DNA from: Acinetobacter sp. LoGeW2-3
GTDB taxonomy: Bacteria > Pseudomonadota > Gammaproteobacteria > Pseudomonadales > Moraxellaceae
NCBI RefSeq assembly: GCF_002688565.1
Contig: NZ_CP024011.1
Location: 2,604,001-2,668,000, forward strand
Direction of reading: 5' to 3'
DNA length: 64,000 nucleotides
The notes under the pieces are model-generated. The model ran no database searches. It had not been told where the DNA came from and saw nothing but the letters and a program-made list of their open reading frames with translations. The translations under genes and the position numbers were made by a program. Shown piece after piece: positions 26,695 to 36,442 of the stretch (the stretch's first letter is position 1; each line of letters opens with the position of its first letter).

Positions 26695-28812
26695 ATGCTA
26701 GAATTTAAAAATCAAATCGTACACGGCGCAATTTTCGATATGGATGGAACCATGTTTGATACTGAACGTTTGCGCTTTCAAACCTTGCAACAAGCTTCAC
26801 GTGAGCTGATCGGCGTCGAATTTTCTGAAAACTATTTAATGCAGTGCTTGGGCTTAAGTGCTCGTAGTGCCGAGCAGCTGGCCAAAGAGCGTTATGGGCA
26901 AGACGTTCCTTATGCCGAGATCCGCCAGCGTGCTGATGTACTGGAACTAGAACATGTACGCAATTATGGTGTTCCAATTAAAAAAGGTTTATTACAAGTA
27001 CTGGAACGCCTACGCAAGGCAGGCCTGAAAATGGCTGTGGCGACTTCGAGCCGACGTGCGATCGCAGAAGAATATCTGATCAATGCCAATGTCTATAAAT
27101 TTTTTGATGTGCTGGTGTGTGGCGATGAGATTAAACAGGGGAAACCTCATCCAGAAATTTTTATCAGCGTAGCCGAAAAAATCAATTTAAGTCCGGCTCA
27201 ATGCCTGATGTTTGAAGATTCTGAAAATGGCCTGCGATCTGCCTATGATGCAGGTGGCATGACGGTACTTTTTAAAGATATTAAAACGCCGAATGAATCA
27301 ATGCTGGCACAAGCCCAGTATTATTATGAAACGATGGAAGATTTTCTGACAGATCTGAACCAGTTTGTTCCGGTGCTAGAAATGCCTGAACTTGAGACGA
27401 CATTTCCGCAAACGCTGAATCAGTTAACGGTCGGGATTCACGGTTTCGGTGCGATTGGCGGTGGTTATCTGGCTCAGGTGTTATCACACTGGGATGGCTA
27501 TACGCGTCCACGCAAAATTATTGCCTCGACCCGTAATCCACTCTATCAGTCTGCCGTAAATGCATTTGGTACCTATTGCATTCGTTATGGTCAGAACTCT
27601 TTTGACCAGCGTATTGAAAATATGGGTGTGATTGATGCGCATGATCTGGAGCAAATGCAGAACATGTATATTGAATCCAGTCTAGTCACAGTCTGTGTCC
27701 CTGAGGAAGCTCTGGTTTCTGAAGCAGAGGTGATTGCACAGGGTTTATATGCACGATACCTGGCTTATGAGCAACCGCTGACGCTGTTAATTATCCTGAA
27801 TAAAATCGGAGCCAAACAGCTGGTGATGCAGCAGATTCTGAGCCGTCTGAAACAGATTACGGACGAACAGACAGCGCAACACATTATGGATCAGCATTAT
27901 TTCTGTGACACAGTGGTGAACCGCATGGTATCCAAACTGTCTGACCAGAAACTGTACCGTCAGCTGCGCATCAAATACAATATGTTCAAACAGTATCAGC
28001 TGGATGAAGATCTGTCCGTAGTTGATCTGGATGATTCTACAGCCCTGAATGCAGAGCAGGAACATCAGGCCGGTTTGTATATTGAAGACTTGCGCCGTAA
28101 TTTCCAGCCTAGTCATATTCTGCAGTCTATGGATCTGATTCTGTTTAATGCCGAAACGGATATGCCAATCTATGTGGAAAATAACAGTCCATTATTGGCT
28201 AAAATGCGCCAGATGATTCTGGTAGATGATATTGCTAATATCCAGCTGATTAAAAACCGCTTATGGAATGGTGTACATGCGATGATGGCGTGGTATGCCA
28301 GCCTGCGCGGTCATCAGACCATTGGCGTGGCCATGTCAGATCATGCAATCAGAAAATTCATGCAGCAGGCTTTAGCGCAGGTCAAACATGGTCTCTGCTA
28401 CCAGATTCCTAAGCATGCTTCAGAACTGGAGCGTCTGGCGCAAAGTTTTACTGAATCCTGTGCCTATGCTTATCAGGACCCATGTGCCCGTGTAGGGCGT
28501 GAACCTTTAAGAAAGCTGGAACACAATGAACGGGTTATGGGTTCATTATCGACCTTGCTTAAATATAGTTTGCCATTTGATGTGGTTTTAAAAGGCGCAG
28601 TGTTGGGCTATATCTATGCTCTGGAACAGGGTGAATGCGAACAGCAGGAACTGTTGATGCATTTACAGATCCAGTTAAGACATATGGCATTAGAACCGCA
28701 GCTATATGAGACTTTGTATGATGAAATGTCACAATTCATCAATCAGATTATCGCTGGAAAATTGTCCTTGCAAAAATTCATGCAACTGGATTTGCAGCAA
28801 GCGTTCAGCTAA
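26695..28812 (+). CDS. mtlD: Bifunctional mannitol-1-phosphate dehydrogenase/phosphatase
   Basis: A 705-residue fusion. Residues 10-225 form a HAD phosphatase (D15-x-D17 in IFDMDGTMFDT; motif IV in MFEDSENGLRSAYDAG). The remainder is a polyol dehydrogenase of the MtlD/UxaB long-chain family with a Rossmann motif GFGAIGGG (about 250-257). The pair reduces fructose-6-phosphate to mannitol-1-phosphate and removes the phosphate, making the osmolyte mannitol. This fused form is known from Acinetobacter salt adaptation. The ATG at 26695 follows AAAGGGGAG. The gene stands alone between the guanidine and nitrate loci. Confidence 0.92.
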   Translation: MLEFKNQIVHGAIFDMDGTMFDTERLRFQTLQQASRELIGVEFSENYLMQCLGLSARSAEQLAKERYGQDVPYAEIRQRADVLELEHVRNYGVPIKKGLLQVLERLRKAGLKMAVATSSRRAIAEEYLINANVYKFFDVLVCGDEIKQGKPHPEIFISVAEKINLSPAQCLMFEDSENGLRSAYDAGGMTVLFKDIKTPNESMLAQAQYYYETMEDFLTDLNQFVPVLEMPELETTFPQTLNQLTVGIHGFGAIGGGYLAQVLSHWDGYTRPRKIIASTRNPLYQSAVNAFGTYCIRYGQNSFDQRIENMGVIDAHDLEQMQNMYIESSLVTVCVPEEALVSEAEVIAQGLYARYLAYEQPLTLLIILNKIGAKQLVMQQILSRLKQITDEQTAQHIMDQHYFCDTVVNRMVSKLSDQKLYRQLRIKYNMFKQYQLDEDLSVVDLDDSTALNAEQEHQAGLYIEDLRRNFQPSHILQSMDLILFNAETDMPIYVENNSPLLAKMRQMILVDDIANIQLIKNRLWNGVHAMMAWYASLRGHQTIGVAMSDHAIRKFMQQALAQVKHGLCYQIPKHASELERLAQSFTESCAYAYQDPCARVGREPLRKLEHNERVMGSLSTLLKYSLPFDVVLKGAVLGYIYALEQGECEQQELLMHLQIQLRHMALEPQLYETLYDEMSQFINQIIAGKLSLQKFMQLDLQQAFS

Positions 28813-28825
28813 ATCACATAGTAAA

Positions 28826-28860
28826 TAAAAAAGACCCAGAACAATTCTGGGTTTTTTATT
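28826..28860. terminator. Bidirectional terminator between mtlD and nasS
   Basis: AAAAAAGACCCAGAA-CAA-TTCTGGGTTTTTT, serving the convergent mtlD and nasS genes. Confidence 0.92.
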
Positions 28861-28869
28861 GCAATAATT

Positions 28870-29874
28870 TTAAATCACCACTGAATCTTGCTGATAAATA
28901 CACTGCTGGGCAATTTGCTGTTGGTCTTCTTGAGAAAGTTCAACATCATCCCATTTCTGGATCTGATCCAGCAGCCAGATAAAATCTGCTAATTTCGGTT
29001 CAGCACTTTCACCATGCATATTACGGATAATCTTCTGGATTTTATGGAAGTCATACACATGTTGCTGCGCAGAACATTCAAACTGGATGATCTGGTATTC
29101 CACCAGCATCTGCCAGACGTCAGATAAATCTTCCATGTGTTGCAGATCGGCTTGGGCTTTTTGAATCGCGGTCACTAATGCCTTTAAAGTCTGCGGATGC
29201 TGTTCAGCCCATTCCTGAGTGACTGCTAATACTTTATCTGCTACTGCCGGAATGATATTTGGACTGGAAGCGACAATAAAACTATGACCTTCAATCTGCG
29301 CCTGAATATTCCAAGGTTCACCGACACAAAAACCATCAAAAATATGCTGGGCAATGCCTTTCACCATTGAAGGTGGTGGGGAAGTCAACATATGAAAGCT
29401 TTTAGCAAAATCCGGATCGGTGAGTGCTAACCATTCACGTAAGCAAAAATGGTGGATCGAGTATTTATACACATGTGCCAGATTGACCGGTTTATTTTCT
29501 TTTAGCAATTGTACCACTTGGTGTGAGCTAAATTTTTCATCACTATTCGGTGGTAAATCCAGTGCATAACACAACTCCTGACGCAGGCTGATAAAGGCCT
29601 GATTGATACTCAACACTAATGGCGTTTGCAGATTGGCTTTGAGTTGATCCTGACCTAAAGCTGCTGCAGGTAACATCGCAGACAGACAATGTGCGGCATC
29701 CAGAAAGCCATACGCCAGACGGTCTCGCAAGCTAGCCCAAGACGCTTCACGGATCAGGTTCACTTTCAGGCCTTGTTCCTGAAAATAGCACTGTTTTTCT
29801 GCCCAGAGAATTGCGACACAATCGAGCAAGGGAATAAAACCGATATTGATTTCATGCTGTTCCAGTTCAGACAT
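28870..29874 (-). CDS. nasS: Nitrate/nitrite sensor NasS
   Basis: A 334-residue protein of the NrtA/CmpA binding-protein fold without any signal peptide, hence cytoplasmic, as expected for NasS. ATG at 29874 follows AAGGAGAAGAT; the longer frame to 29913 overlaps nasT. In NasS-NasT systems NasS holds NasT inactive until nitrate or nitrite binds. The gap to nasT is 10 bases and the pair sits next to the nitrate operon. Characteristic segments are IGFIPLLDCVAILWAEKQ and GEPWNIQA. Confidence 0.88.
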   Translation of the reverse strand: MSELEQHEINIGFIPLLDCVAILWAEKQCYFQEQGLKVNLIREASWASLRDRLAYGFLDAAHCLSAMLPAAALGQDQLKANLQTPLVLSINQAFISLRQELCYALDLPPNSDEKFSSHQVVQLLKENKPVNLAHVYKYSIHHFCLREWLALTDPDFAKSFHMLTSPPPSMVKGIAQHIFDGFCVGEPWNIQAQIEGHSFIVASSPNIIPAVADKVLAVTQEWAEQHPQTLKALVTAIQKAQADLQHMEDLSDVWQMLVEYQIIQFECSAQQHVYDFHKIQKIIRNMHGESAEPKLADFIWLLDQIQKWDDVELSQEDQQQIAQQCIYQQDSVVI

Positions 29875-29884
29875 TATCTTCTCC

Positions 29885-30463
29885 TTATTCGCCCGATAAT
29901 AGTTTTTGTGCATCTAAAAGACGGCGCGCCATTTCACCCAAGGTAATGCGGTGACTCATGGCATTTTTACGCAGCAGGGCAAAGGCCTGTTCTTCGCTCA
30001 TGGAGTGCAGTTGTATTAACAAGGATTTGGCTTTATCGATGTCTCGGCGGTCTGCCAGCTTATCCTGAGTTTCCTTGAGATCATCCAATAGCTTTTTATG
30101 CTTATGAAATTGCTCAATGGAAATCTCCATGATGCTATTTAGTTTGCTTGGGTCAATACCATCGACAATATACGCCGTCACACCGGCATCAATCGCGCTC
30201 TTGATGGTGTCCTTGTTGGAGTTTTGGGTAAATAGAACCGTAGGTAATTCATATTGAGTTACACAGCTTTCGATAATGTCTCGGTGCGGGTGATCCATAT
30301 TTAATAAAATGACATCTGCCTGTAGATTCTTGACATGTACCATGCTCAGATCATGGACGATCAGGCAGGCTACAACAATAAAATCATGTGTGGTCAAAGA
30401 ATCCTGAATAAATTCAGCACGCTCGGCATTGTCATCAATGAGTGCAATTTTAAGTTTTGGCAT
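29885..30463 (-). CDS. nasT: Transcription antiterminator NasT (ANTAR)
   Basis: A 192-residue response-regulator-like protein: an N-terminal receiver fold (1-120), a short coiled coil, then an RNA-binding ANTAR domain (about 135-190; IDKAKSLLIQLHSMSEEQAF, LGEMARRLLDA). At the usual phospho-acceptor position of the receiver there appears to be Asn55 (VILLNMDHP), fitting control by NasS binding rather than phosphorylation. It should bind paired hexaloop hairpins in the nitrate operon leader and prevent termination. A sigma-54-like promoter lies upstream. Confidence 0.9.
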   Translation of the reverse strand: MPKLKIALIDDNAERAEFIQDSLTTHDFIVVACLIVHDLSMVHVKNLQADVILLNMDHPHRDIIESCVTQYELPTVLFTQNSNKDTIKSAIDAGVTAYIVDGIDPSKLNSIMEISIEQFHKHKKLLDDLKETQDKLADRRDIDKAKSLLIQLHSMSEEQAFALLRKNAMSHRITLGEMARRLLDAQKLLSGE

Positions 30464-30514
30464 ATTACAGCTTTATTTTGATCCAATGATCGGTACATCT
30501 TGAGTGCATTTATA

Positions 30515-30530
30515 TGCAATTTTTGCGCCA
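30515..30530 (-). promoter_or_regulatory. Sigma-54-like promoter of nasTS
   Basis: Minus strand TGGCGCA-AAAA-TTGCAT: -24 with one mismatch, perfect -12, spacing correct. About 50 bases before nasT. Confidence 0.65.
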
Positions 30531-30699
30531 TTTATAGGCAGTATAAAGCAGGGTTTCCTGCATTTTTATGATTCCTTTTTGTGCAAAGGCTTTTAAACGG
30601 TGCAATTCCATCAATATCGTAGGGGATTGCGATGCCTATAAATAAGTTGAGCCAGCGCTTTATCACTAAAAAATAAGTAAAAAAGCTATTTTTATAAAA
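30531..30699. other. Divergent control region between nasT and nitrate operon
   Basis: No credible ORF. Flanked by two outward-facing sigma-54-like promoters, so enhancer (NtrC-type) sites are expected here. I see an imperfect GCAATTCC...GGGATTGC dyad at about 30602-30630 but no clear NtrC consensus pair. Confidence 0.4.
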
Positions 30700-30716
30700 T
30701 TGGCACAGATCCTGCA
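30700..30716 (+). promoter_or_regulatory. Sigma-54 promoter of nitrate assimilation operon
   Basis: TTGGCACA-GATC-CTGCA with GG (30702) and GC (30714) at the correct spacing. The predicted start near 30726 places the ANTAR hairpin at the 5' end of the leader. Confidence 0.8.
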
Positions 30717-30736
30717 AAGTATTTACCGAGATGAAA

Positions 30737-30761
30737 GTATTGAGTCAAAGGCGACTCATAC
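30737..30761 (+). promoter_or_regulatory. ANTAR-target hairpin in nitrate operon leader
   Basis: TGAGTC-AAAGGC-GACTCA: a six-base-pair stem with a hexanucleotide loop carrying A at position 1 and G at position 4, the pattern recognised by ANTAR proteins, with GTA/TAC extending the stem. A second hairpin is expected in 30770-30835; a weaker CCTGCC/GGCCAGG dyad around an AAAGCA-containing loop is at about 30808-30833. Confidence 0.7.
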
Positions 30762-30863
30762 ATGAAAATTTAGACGGCCAATGACGTCCGTTCTGTTCGA
30801 TTCTGACCTGCCAAAGCAACAGGCCAGGATATTTATAACGTTCAGTTCTGGAGGAAGAGGGTC

Positions 30864-32213
30864 ATGTCTTCAAATTTACAAGCTCAAAAAGCAACTAAAA
30901 TAAGTCTATTCAGTTTTTCCAGCGCAGCAATGCGTGCCTTCCACATGAGCTGGCTGGCATTCTTTGTCTGTTTCTTTGCCTGGTTTGCCTGTGCGCCACT
31001 GATGCCAGTGATTGCAGGTGAATTCAATCTGACCAAAGCACAAATCGCCAACATTAATATTGCAGCGGTTGCGATCACCATTCTGGTTCGTCTGATTGTC
31101 GGTCCACTGTGTGACAAATATGGTCCACGTAAAACCTATTCTGCATTACTGATCATTGGCAGTATTCCTGTCTTTGGTGTTGCAGCTTCTAATAGCTACG
31201 AATCCTTCTTGTTCTTCCGCTTATTGATTGGCGCCATTGGTGCCAGCTTCGTGATTACCCAATATCACACCAGCATCATGTTTGCGCCAAACGTCGTTGG
31301 TACTGCAAATGCTGCATCAGCAGGTTGGGGGAATGCCGGTGGTGGTGCAACTCAGGCACTAATGCCTTTGGTTCTTGCTGCGCTAGTGATGTTCGGTGTT
31401 GAACAGGCAATGGGCTGGAGAATCGCGCTGATCGTTCCAGGTGTAATGATGGTGATCGTAGGGTTCTTGTACTGGAAACTGACTCAAGACTGTCCGCAAG
31501 GCAACTTTAGTGAGTTACGTGCACAAGGCATTAGCGTCGGTAGTGACAAAAAAGGTGGTATGGCGATTCTGATGCATGCTGCTAAAAACTACCGTGTCTG
31601 GATCCTGTTTGGTGCCTATGCGGCTTGTTTTGGTATTGAAATTTTCATTCACAACATCGTGGCAATGTACTACGTAGAAAACTTCGAGTTTGGCCTGAAA
31701 GAAGCGGGTATGGCTGCGGGGATTTTTGGCTTACTCGCATTATTCGCGCGTGCTTTGGGTGGCATCGTGTCAGACCGAGTTGCACTGAGCAAAGGTCTGG
31801 ATGGCCGTACCAAAGTATTGTTCCTGATGATTCTGCTGGAAGGTGTGTTCTTGGTGGTGTTCTCACAAATGAACAGCGCAATGCTGGCGATTCTGACGAT
31901 GACTGTATTCGCACTATTTACCCACATGGCATGTGGTGCAACGTATGCGCTGGTGCCATTTATTGACCGTGATGCATTGGGTGGCGTTGCGGGCATTATC
32001 GGTGCAGGCGGTAACGTCGGTGCAGTGGCTGCAGGTTTCTTACTCAAAGGCATGCTGGATATTCAAACTACATTGATGATTCTGGGTGGACTGGTAGTGA
32101 TTGCTGCGAGCTGTGTACTGATGATTCGCTTCTCGGTTGAGCATAAGGAAAAAGAACAGCGTCTTTTTGAACAGGCGATCCAGGATCGCAACCTCGCTGA
32201 AGCACAAAATTAA
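30864..32213 (+). CDS. Nitrate/nitrite MFS transporter (NarK/NasA family)
   Basis: A 449-residue twelve-helix transporter of the nitrate-nitrite porter family. Both glycine-rich nitrate signatures are present: AGWGNAGGGATQ (fifth helix region) and GAGGNVGAVAAGF (eleventh). It imports nitrate for assimilation, possibly in exchange for or together with protons. GGAGGAAGAGG precedes the start. It is the first gene after the NasT-controlled leader, followed closely by nirB. A short N-terminal extension is present before the first helix. Confidence 0.93.
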   Translation: MSSNLQAQKATKISLFSFSSAAMRAFHMSWLAFFVCFFAWFACAPLMPVIAGEFNLTKAQIANINIAAVAITILVRLIVGPLCDKYGPRKTYSALLIIGSIPVFGVAASNSYESFLFFRLLIGAIGASFVITQYHTSIMFAPNVVGTANAASAGWGNAGGGATQALMPLVLAALVMFGVEQAMGWRIALIVPGVMMVIVGFLYWKLTQDCPQGNFSELRAQGISVGSDKKGGMAILMHAAKNYRVWILFGAYAACFGIEIFIHNIVAMYYVENFEFGLKEAGMAAGIFGLLALFARALGGIVSDRVALSKGLDGRTKVLFLMILLEGVFLVVFSQMNSAMLAILTMTVFALFTHMACGATYALVPFIDRDALGGVAGIIGAGGNVGAVAAGFLLKGMLDIQTTLMILGGLVVIAASCVLMIRFSVEHKEKEQRLFEQAIQDRNLAEAQN

Positions 32214-32248
32214 GACCAAATATTTTAAAATTAGTAGGAAGTAAACAT

Positions 32249-34795
32249 ATGAAAATTATCATGATTGGTCATGGCATGGTGGGCCACAAATTTATCGAAT
32301 CTGTACTTGAACAGGCGGGCGATGATGTTGAAATCACTATTCTGGCTGAAGAACCACGTCTGGCATATGACCGCGTTCATTTAACCGAATACTTCAGTGG
32401 TAAATCAGCCAAAGACTTAACCCTATGCCGTTCGGACTTTGCGGATGCTTATGGTATTGACCTGCGTCTAGGCACTAAAGCAGTGTCTATTAACCAGGTG
32501 ACTCGCACTGTTACGACACAACATGGTGAAGAGTTAACTTATGACAAGTTGATTCTGGCAACGGGTTCATATGCTTTCGTTCCACCGATTCCGGGTAATA
32601 ATCGTGAAAATTGCTTTGTTTACCGTACTATTGAAGATCTGGATGCAATCCGTGCAGCAAGCCTGAATTCTAAAACTGGCGTCGTAATTGGCGGTGGCTT
32701 ACTGGGCCTAGAAGCAGCTAAAGCACTACGTGACCTGAACCTGGAAACTCACGTGGTTGAGTTTGCACCACGCTTAATGGCAGTACAGATCGATGACCTG
32801 GGCGGCAAAGTATTACGCAGCAAAATTGAAAATCTGGGTGTAAAAGTTCATACCCAAAAAGCAACCTCATCTATTGAAGATGGCACAAATGCCAAACATG
32901 TGATGAAGTTTGGTGATGGCGCTGAACTGGAAACCGACATCATCCTGTTCTCTGCGGGAATCCGTCCACGTGATGAGCTGGCACGTCAAAGCGGCCTGGC
33001 AATTGGTGAACGTGGCGGGATCATGATCAATGATTATTGCCAAACTTCTAATCCAGATATTTACGCGATTGGTGAATGTGCGCTATGGAATAACAAAATC
33101 TTCGGTCTGGTTGCGCCAGGCTATGATATGGCACGTATTGCTGCGAAACATGTACTGCAAGAAGAATGTGCAGCATTTGCTGGCGCAGACATGAGCACCA
33201 AGCTGAAACTCATGGGTGTAGATGTTGCATCAGTGGGTGATGCACATGCGATGACGCCAGGTTCACTAAGCTACTTCTATGCAGATGAAGCGGCTCAGGT
33301 TTACAAAAAAATCGTAGTTAATGCTGAAAAGACCAAACTGCTGGGTGCAGTGCTGGTGGGTTGTGCCAAAGAATATAACGACCTGCTACAAATGATGCTG
33401 AATGGTTTGGAAGTACCAGAAAATCCAGAAAGCCTGATCATGCCGGGCTTTGATCAAGCGACTGCAAAAGCAGGCGGTAGCGGTGTAGATCTGCTCCCAG
33501 ACAGCGCAACGATCTGTTCATGTAATAACGTATCTAAAGCGGATATCTGTTCAGCGATTGCCGATGGTTCAACTTCACTAGGCGCTCTGAAAAAATGCAC
33601 CAAAGCAGCTACTGCATGTGGTGGTTGTGCACCTTTAGTCACTCAAGTATTGAAGTCTGAATTACAACGCCAAGGTGTAACTGTAAATAACCATCTTTGC
33701 GAACACTTTGCTTATTCACGCCAAGAGCTATATCACTTGGTTCGTGTTAATGAGATCAAAACTTTTGATGACCTGATTTATCAACATGGCCATGGTATGG
33801 GCTGTGATATCTGTAAACCGACTGTGGCAAATATCTTGGCATCTTGCTGGAACGACTTTGTACTGAAACCAAGTCATGCTGGGCTGCAAGATAGTAATGA
33901 CTATTACCTGGGGAATATCCAAAAAGATGGTTCGTACTCAGTTGTGCCTCGTATGGCAGGTGGTGAAGTGACACCAGAAGGTCTGATTGCAATTGGTCAA
34001 ATTGCCAAAGAATATGGTCTATATACCAAACTGACTGGGGGCCAGCGTGTCGATATGTTTGGTGCGCAAGTGCATCAATTGCCAGAAATCTGGGAAAAAC
34101 TGATCAATGCCGGTTTTGAATCGGGGCATGCTTACGGTAAATCACTACGTACGGTTAAATCCTGTGTGGGTAGTACCTGGTGCCGTTACGGTGTGGATGA
34201 TTCTGTGGGCTTGGCGATCTATCTGGAAAACCGCTACAAAGGCCTGCGTTCTCCGCACAAACTGAAAATGGCCGTGTCTGGCTGTACTCGTGAGTGTGCC
34301 GAAGCACAAAGTAAAGACGTTGGCGTGATCGCGACTGAAAAAGGCTGGAACCTATATGTTTGCGGTAATGGTGGTATGAAACCACGTCATGCTGAACTGC
34401 TGGCTTCTGACCTAGATACTCAAACCCTGATCCGCTATATCGACCGTTTCTTCATGTTCTATATCCAGACAGCTGATCGTCTGCAACGTACTTCGGTATG
34501 GCGTGACAACCTCGAAGGTGGCTTGGATTACCTGAAAGATGTCGTGGTAAATGACTCACTGGGTTTGGCAGCGGAATTAGAACGCCGTATGGAGCATGTG
34601 GTGGGTACCTATCAGGACGAATGGCGTACTGCGATTGAAGATCCTGAAGTGCGTAAACGCTTTAAAACCTTTATCAATGCCAAAGCTGAACAGCAAAACG
34701 ATCCTCATATTCAGTTTGCACAAGTGCGCGGACAGATCCGTCCAAAAACTGAGGTTGAACGTGATGCCAGCCGTATTCCAGTGGTTGAAGCTTAA
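32249..34795 (+). CDS. nirB: Assimilatory nitrite reductase large subunit
   Basis: An 848-residue NAD(P)H-nitrite reductase that makes ammonium. Domains in order: FAD/NAD(P)H module (1 to about 400, with GGGLLGLEAAKALR), BFD-like [2Fe-2S] segment (CSCNNVSKADIC and CGGC, about 425-470), a second Cys-pair segment (GCDIC), and the siroheme/[4Fe-4S] core with CVGSTWC and GCTREC. AGGAAG precedes the ATG. The NirD partner is fused to the next gene product. Electrons flow NAD(P)H to FAD to iron-sulfur to siroheme. Confidence 0.95.
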   Translation: MKIIMIGHGMVGHKFIESVLEQAGDDVEITILAEEPRLAYDRVHLTEYFSGKSAKDLTLCRSDFADAYGIDLRLGTKAVSINQVTRTVTTQHGEELTYDKLILATGSYAFVPPIPGNNRENCFVYRTIEDLDAIRAASLNSKTGVVIGGGLLGLEAAKALRDLNLETHVVEFAPRLMAVQIDDLGGKVLRSKIENLGVKVHTQKATSSIEDGTNAKHVMKFGDGAELETDIILFSAGIRPRDELARQSGLAIGERGGIMINDYCQTSNPDIYAIGECALWNNKIFGLVAPGYDMARIAAKHVLQEECAAFAGADMSTKLKLMGVDVASVGDAHAMTPGSLSYFYADEAAQVYKKIVVNAEKTKLLGAVLVGCAKEYNDLLQMMLNGLEVPENPESLIMPGFDQATAKAGGSGVDLLPDSATICSCNNVSKADICSAIADGSTSLGALKKCTKAATACGGCAPLVTQVLKSELQRQGVTVNNHLCEHFAYSRQELYHLVRVNEIKTFDDLIYQHGHGMGCDICKPTVANILASCWNDFVLKPSHAGLQDSNDYYLGNIQKDGSYSVVPRMAGGEVTPEGLIAIGQIAKEYGLYTKLTGGQRVDMFGAQVHQLPEIWEKLINAGFESGHAYGKSLRTVKSCVGSTWCRYGVDDSVGLAIYLENRYKGLRSPHKLKMAVSGCTRECAEAQSKDVGVIATEKGWNLYVCGNGGMKPRHAELLASDLDTQTLIRYIDRFFMFYIQTADRLQRTSVWRDNLEGGLDYLKDVVVNDSLGLAAELERRMEHVVGTYQDEWRTAIEDPEVRKRFKTFINAKAEQQNDPHIQFAQVRGQIRPKTEVERDASRIPVVEA

Positions 34796-34818
34796 TTCAA
34801 AGATAAAGGAGCAAGAAT

Positions 34819-36429
34819 ATGACAATGTTTAAAGATATGAATGAACTGAATTGGGTTGAAGTGTGTGCACTGGATGACATCACGCCTAATACTGGTGTTG
34901 CAGCCTTGGTGGAAGATCAGCAAATTGCGATCTTCCGTGTGGGTTCAGAAAAACGTATTTATGCACTCAGTAACCAGGATCCGTTTAGCAAAGCATTTGT
35001 GATGTCACGCGGCATCATTGGTGATCTGCAAGGCGAGCGTGTTGTCGCTTCACCAATTTACAAGCAGCATTTCAGTCTGGCGACTGGCCGCTGCCTGGAA
35101 GATAAAGATCAAAAACTACTGGTATTTCCAAACAAAATTGAAAATGGCAAGGTGTTCATTAGCCCAGTGCCACAAAAAACCTATATTACCAACAACGGCG
35201 TTTCACCGGAAAAAATGAAATTGGTATTGGTGGGTAATGGTTTAGCCGGCATGCGCTGTCTGGAAGATCTGCTGGATATGGCACCAGATCGTTATGAAAT
35301 TACCGTGATTGGTGAAGAGCCTTGGGGCAACTACAACCGTATCATGCTGTCGCCAGTGCTTTCTGGTGAAAAAACCATTGATGACATTATGCTGCATCCA
35401 CATGCTTGGTATGCCGATAAAGGTATTCGTCTAATTGCTGGTGATCCGGCGGTTCGTATCGACCGTCCGCGTAAGCAGGTTTATACCGAAAAAGGCGAAG
35501 TGATCAGTTATGACCGTTTGATTCTGGCGACAGGTTCCAAGCCATTTGTTCCGCCTATTCCAGGTAGCGACTTAAAAGGTGTCCTCAGCTTCCGCGACAT
35601 TTATGACGTGAACAATATGCTGGACTACTGCAAAACCAAGAAAAATGCCGTGGTGATTGGAGGTGGTTTACTGGGCCTGGAAGCTGCTTATGGCCTGAAA
35701 CAGCAAGGCATGAATGTCACAGTATTGCATCTGATGGATCGCATTATGGATCGTCAGCTGGACAGCAAAGCCAGCCAGATGCTGAAAACTGCGATTGAAC
35801 AGAAGGGCATCACCATTCTGACTGAAGCGAATACCGAATGCTTAATTGGTGCAGATGGACATGTGACTCAGGTCAAACTCAAAGATGGCACGGTACTGGA
35901 TGCCGATCTAGTGGTCTTTGCTGTGGGTATTCGTCCAAATATCGCATTGGCGCAAAGTGCCGGTCTGCGTTGTAACCGCGGTGTGCTGGTGAATGACACC
36001 ATGCAGACTTTTGACCCAAGTATTTATGCGGTGGGTGAATGTATCGAGCATCGTGGGCAAACTTTTGGTCTGGTTGAACCACTTTGGGGCCAGGCGTTCA
36101 TTTGTGCATCACATCTGGCCGAGCATGGCAGCCTGACCTTTAAAGCACCAACCGTTCCGACCCAGCTGAAAGTGAGTGGTTGTGATGTGTTCTCAGCAGG
36201 TGACTTCGAACCAAAAGATGATTTTGAAGATATCGTACTGAATGACGAGAAACGTCAGATCTATAAACGCATTATTATTCAAAAGGATAAAGTAATTGGT
36301 GCGGTGCTGTTTGGTGATACGGAAGACGGTGCCTGGTATGCCGAGCTGATTGCAGATCAGACACCGATCACTTCGATTCGAAATAAACTGCTGTTTGGTC
36401 GGGATTTTGCATTAAAGAAAGCAGGGTAA
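34819..36429 (+). CDS. NirD fused to an FAD/NAD(P)-dependent reductase
   Basis: A 536-residue fusion. Residues 1-115 resemble NirD, the small nitrite reductase subunit: a Rieske-type fold without Rieske Cys/His ligands (NQDPFSKAFVMSRG, SPIYKQHFSLATGRCLED). From about residue 133 a rubredoxin-reductase-like flavoprotein follows (LVGNGLAGMRCLEDL, then VVIGGGLLGLEAAYGL), similar to the front module of NirB. A plausible role is to join NirB as NirD and to supply NAD(P)H electrons to NasA, since no separate nitrate-reductase electron-transfer subunit is encoded nearby. AAAGGAG gives a good start. Confidence 0.87.
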   Translation: MTMFKDMNELNWVEVCALDDITPNTGVAALVEDQQIAIFRVGSEKRIYALSNQDPFSKAFVMSRGIIGDLQGERVVASPIYKQHFSLATGRCLEDKDQKLLVFPNKIENGKVFISPVPQKTYITNNGVSPEKMKLVLVGNGLAGMRCLEDLLDMAPDRYEITVIGEEPWGNYNRIMLSPVLSGEKTIDDIMLHPHAWYADKGIRLIAGDPAVRIDRPRKQVYTEKGEVISYDRLILATGSKPFVPPIPGSDLKGVLSFRDIYDVNNMLDYCKTKKNAVVIGGGLLGLEAAYGLKQQGMNVTVLHLMDRIMDRQLDSKASQMLKTAIEQKGITILTEANTECLIGADGHVTQVKLKDGTVLDADLVVFAVGIRPNIALAQSAGLRCNRGVLVNDTMQTFDPSIYAVGECIEHRGQTFGLVEPLWGQAFICASHLAEHGSLTFKAPTVPTQLKVSGCDVFSAGDFEPKDDFEDIVLNDEKRQIYKRIIIQKDKVIGAVLFGDTEDGAWYAELIADQTPITSIRNKLLFGRDFALKKAG

Positions 36430-36442
36430 TTCATCACATAAA

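Noticed and set aside
30808..30833. Second ANTAR hexaloop hairpin
   Set aside because: The CCTGCC/GGCCAGG stem is bulged and its loop is nine bases, so it is noted but not called as a confirmed partner hairpin.
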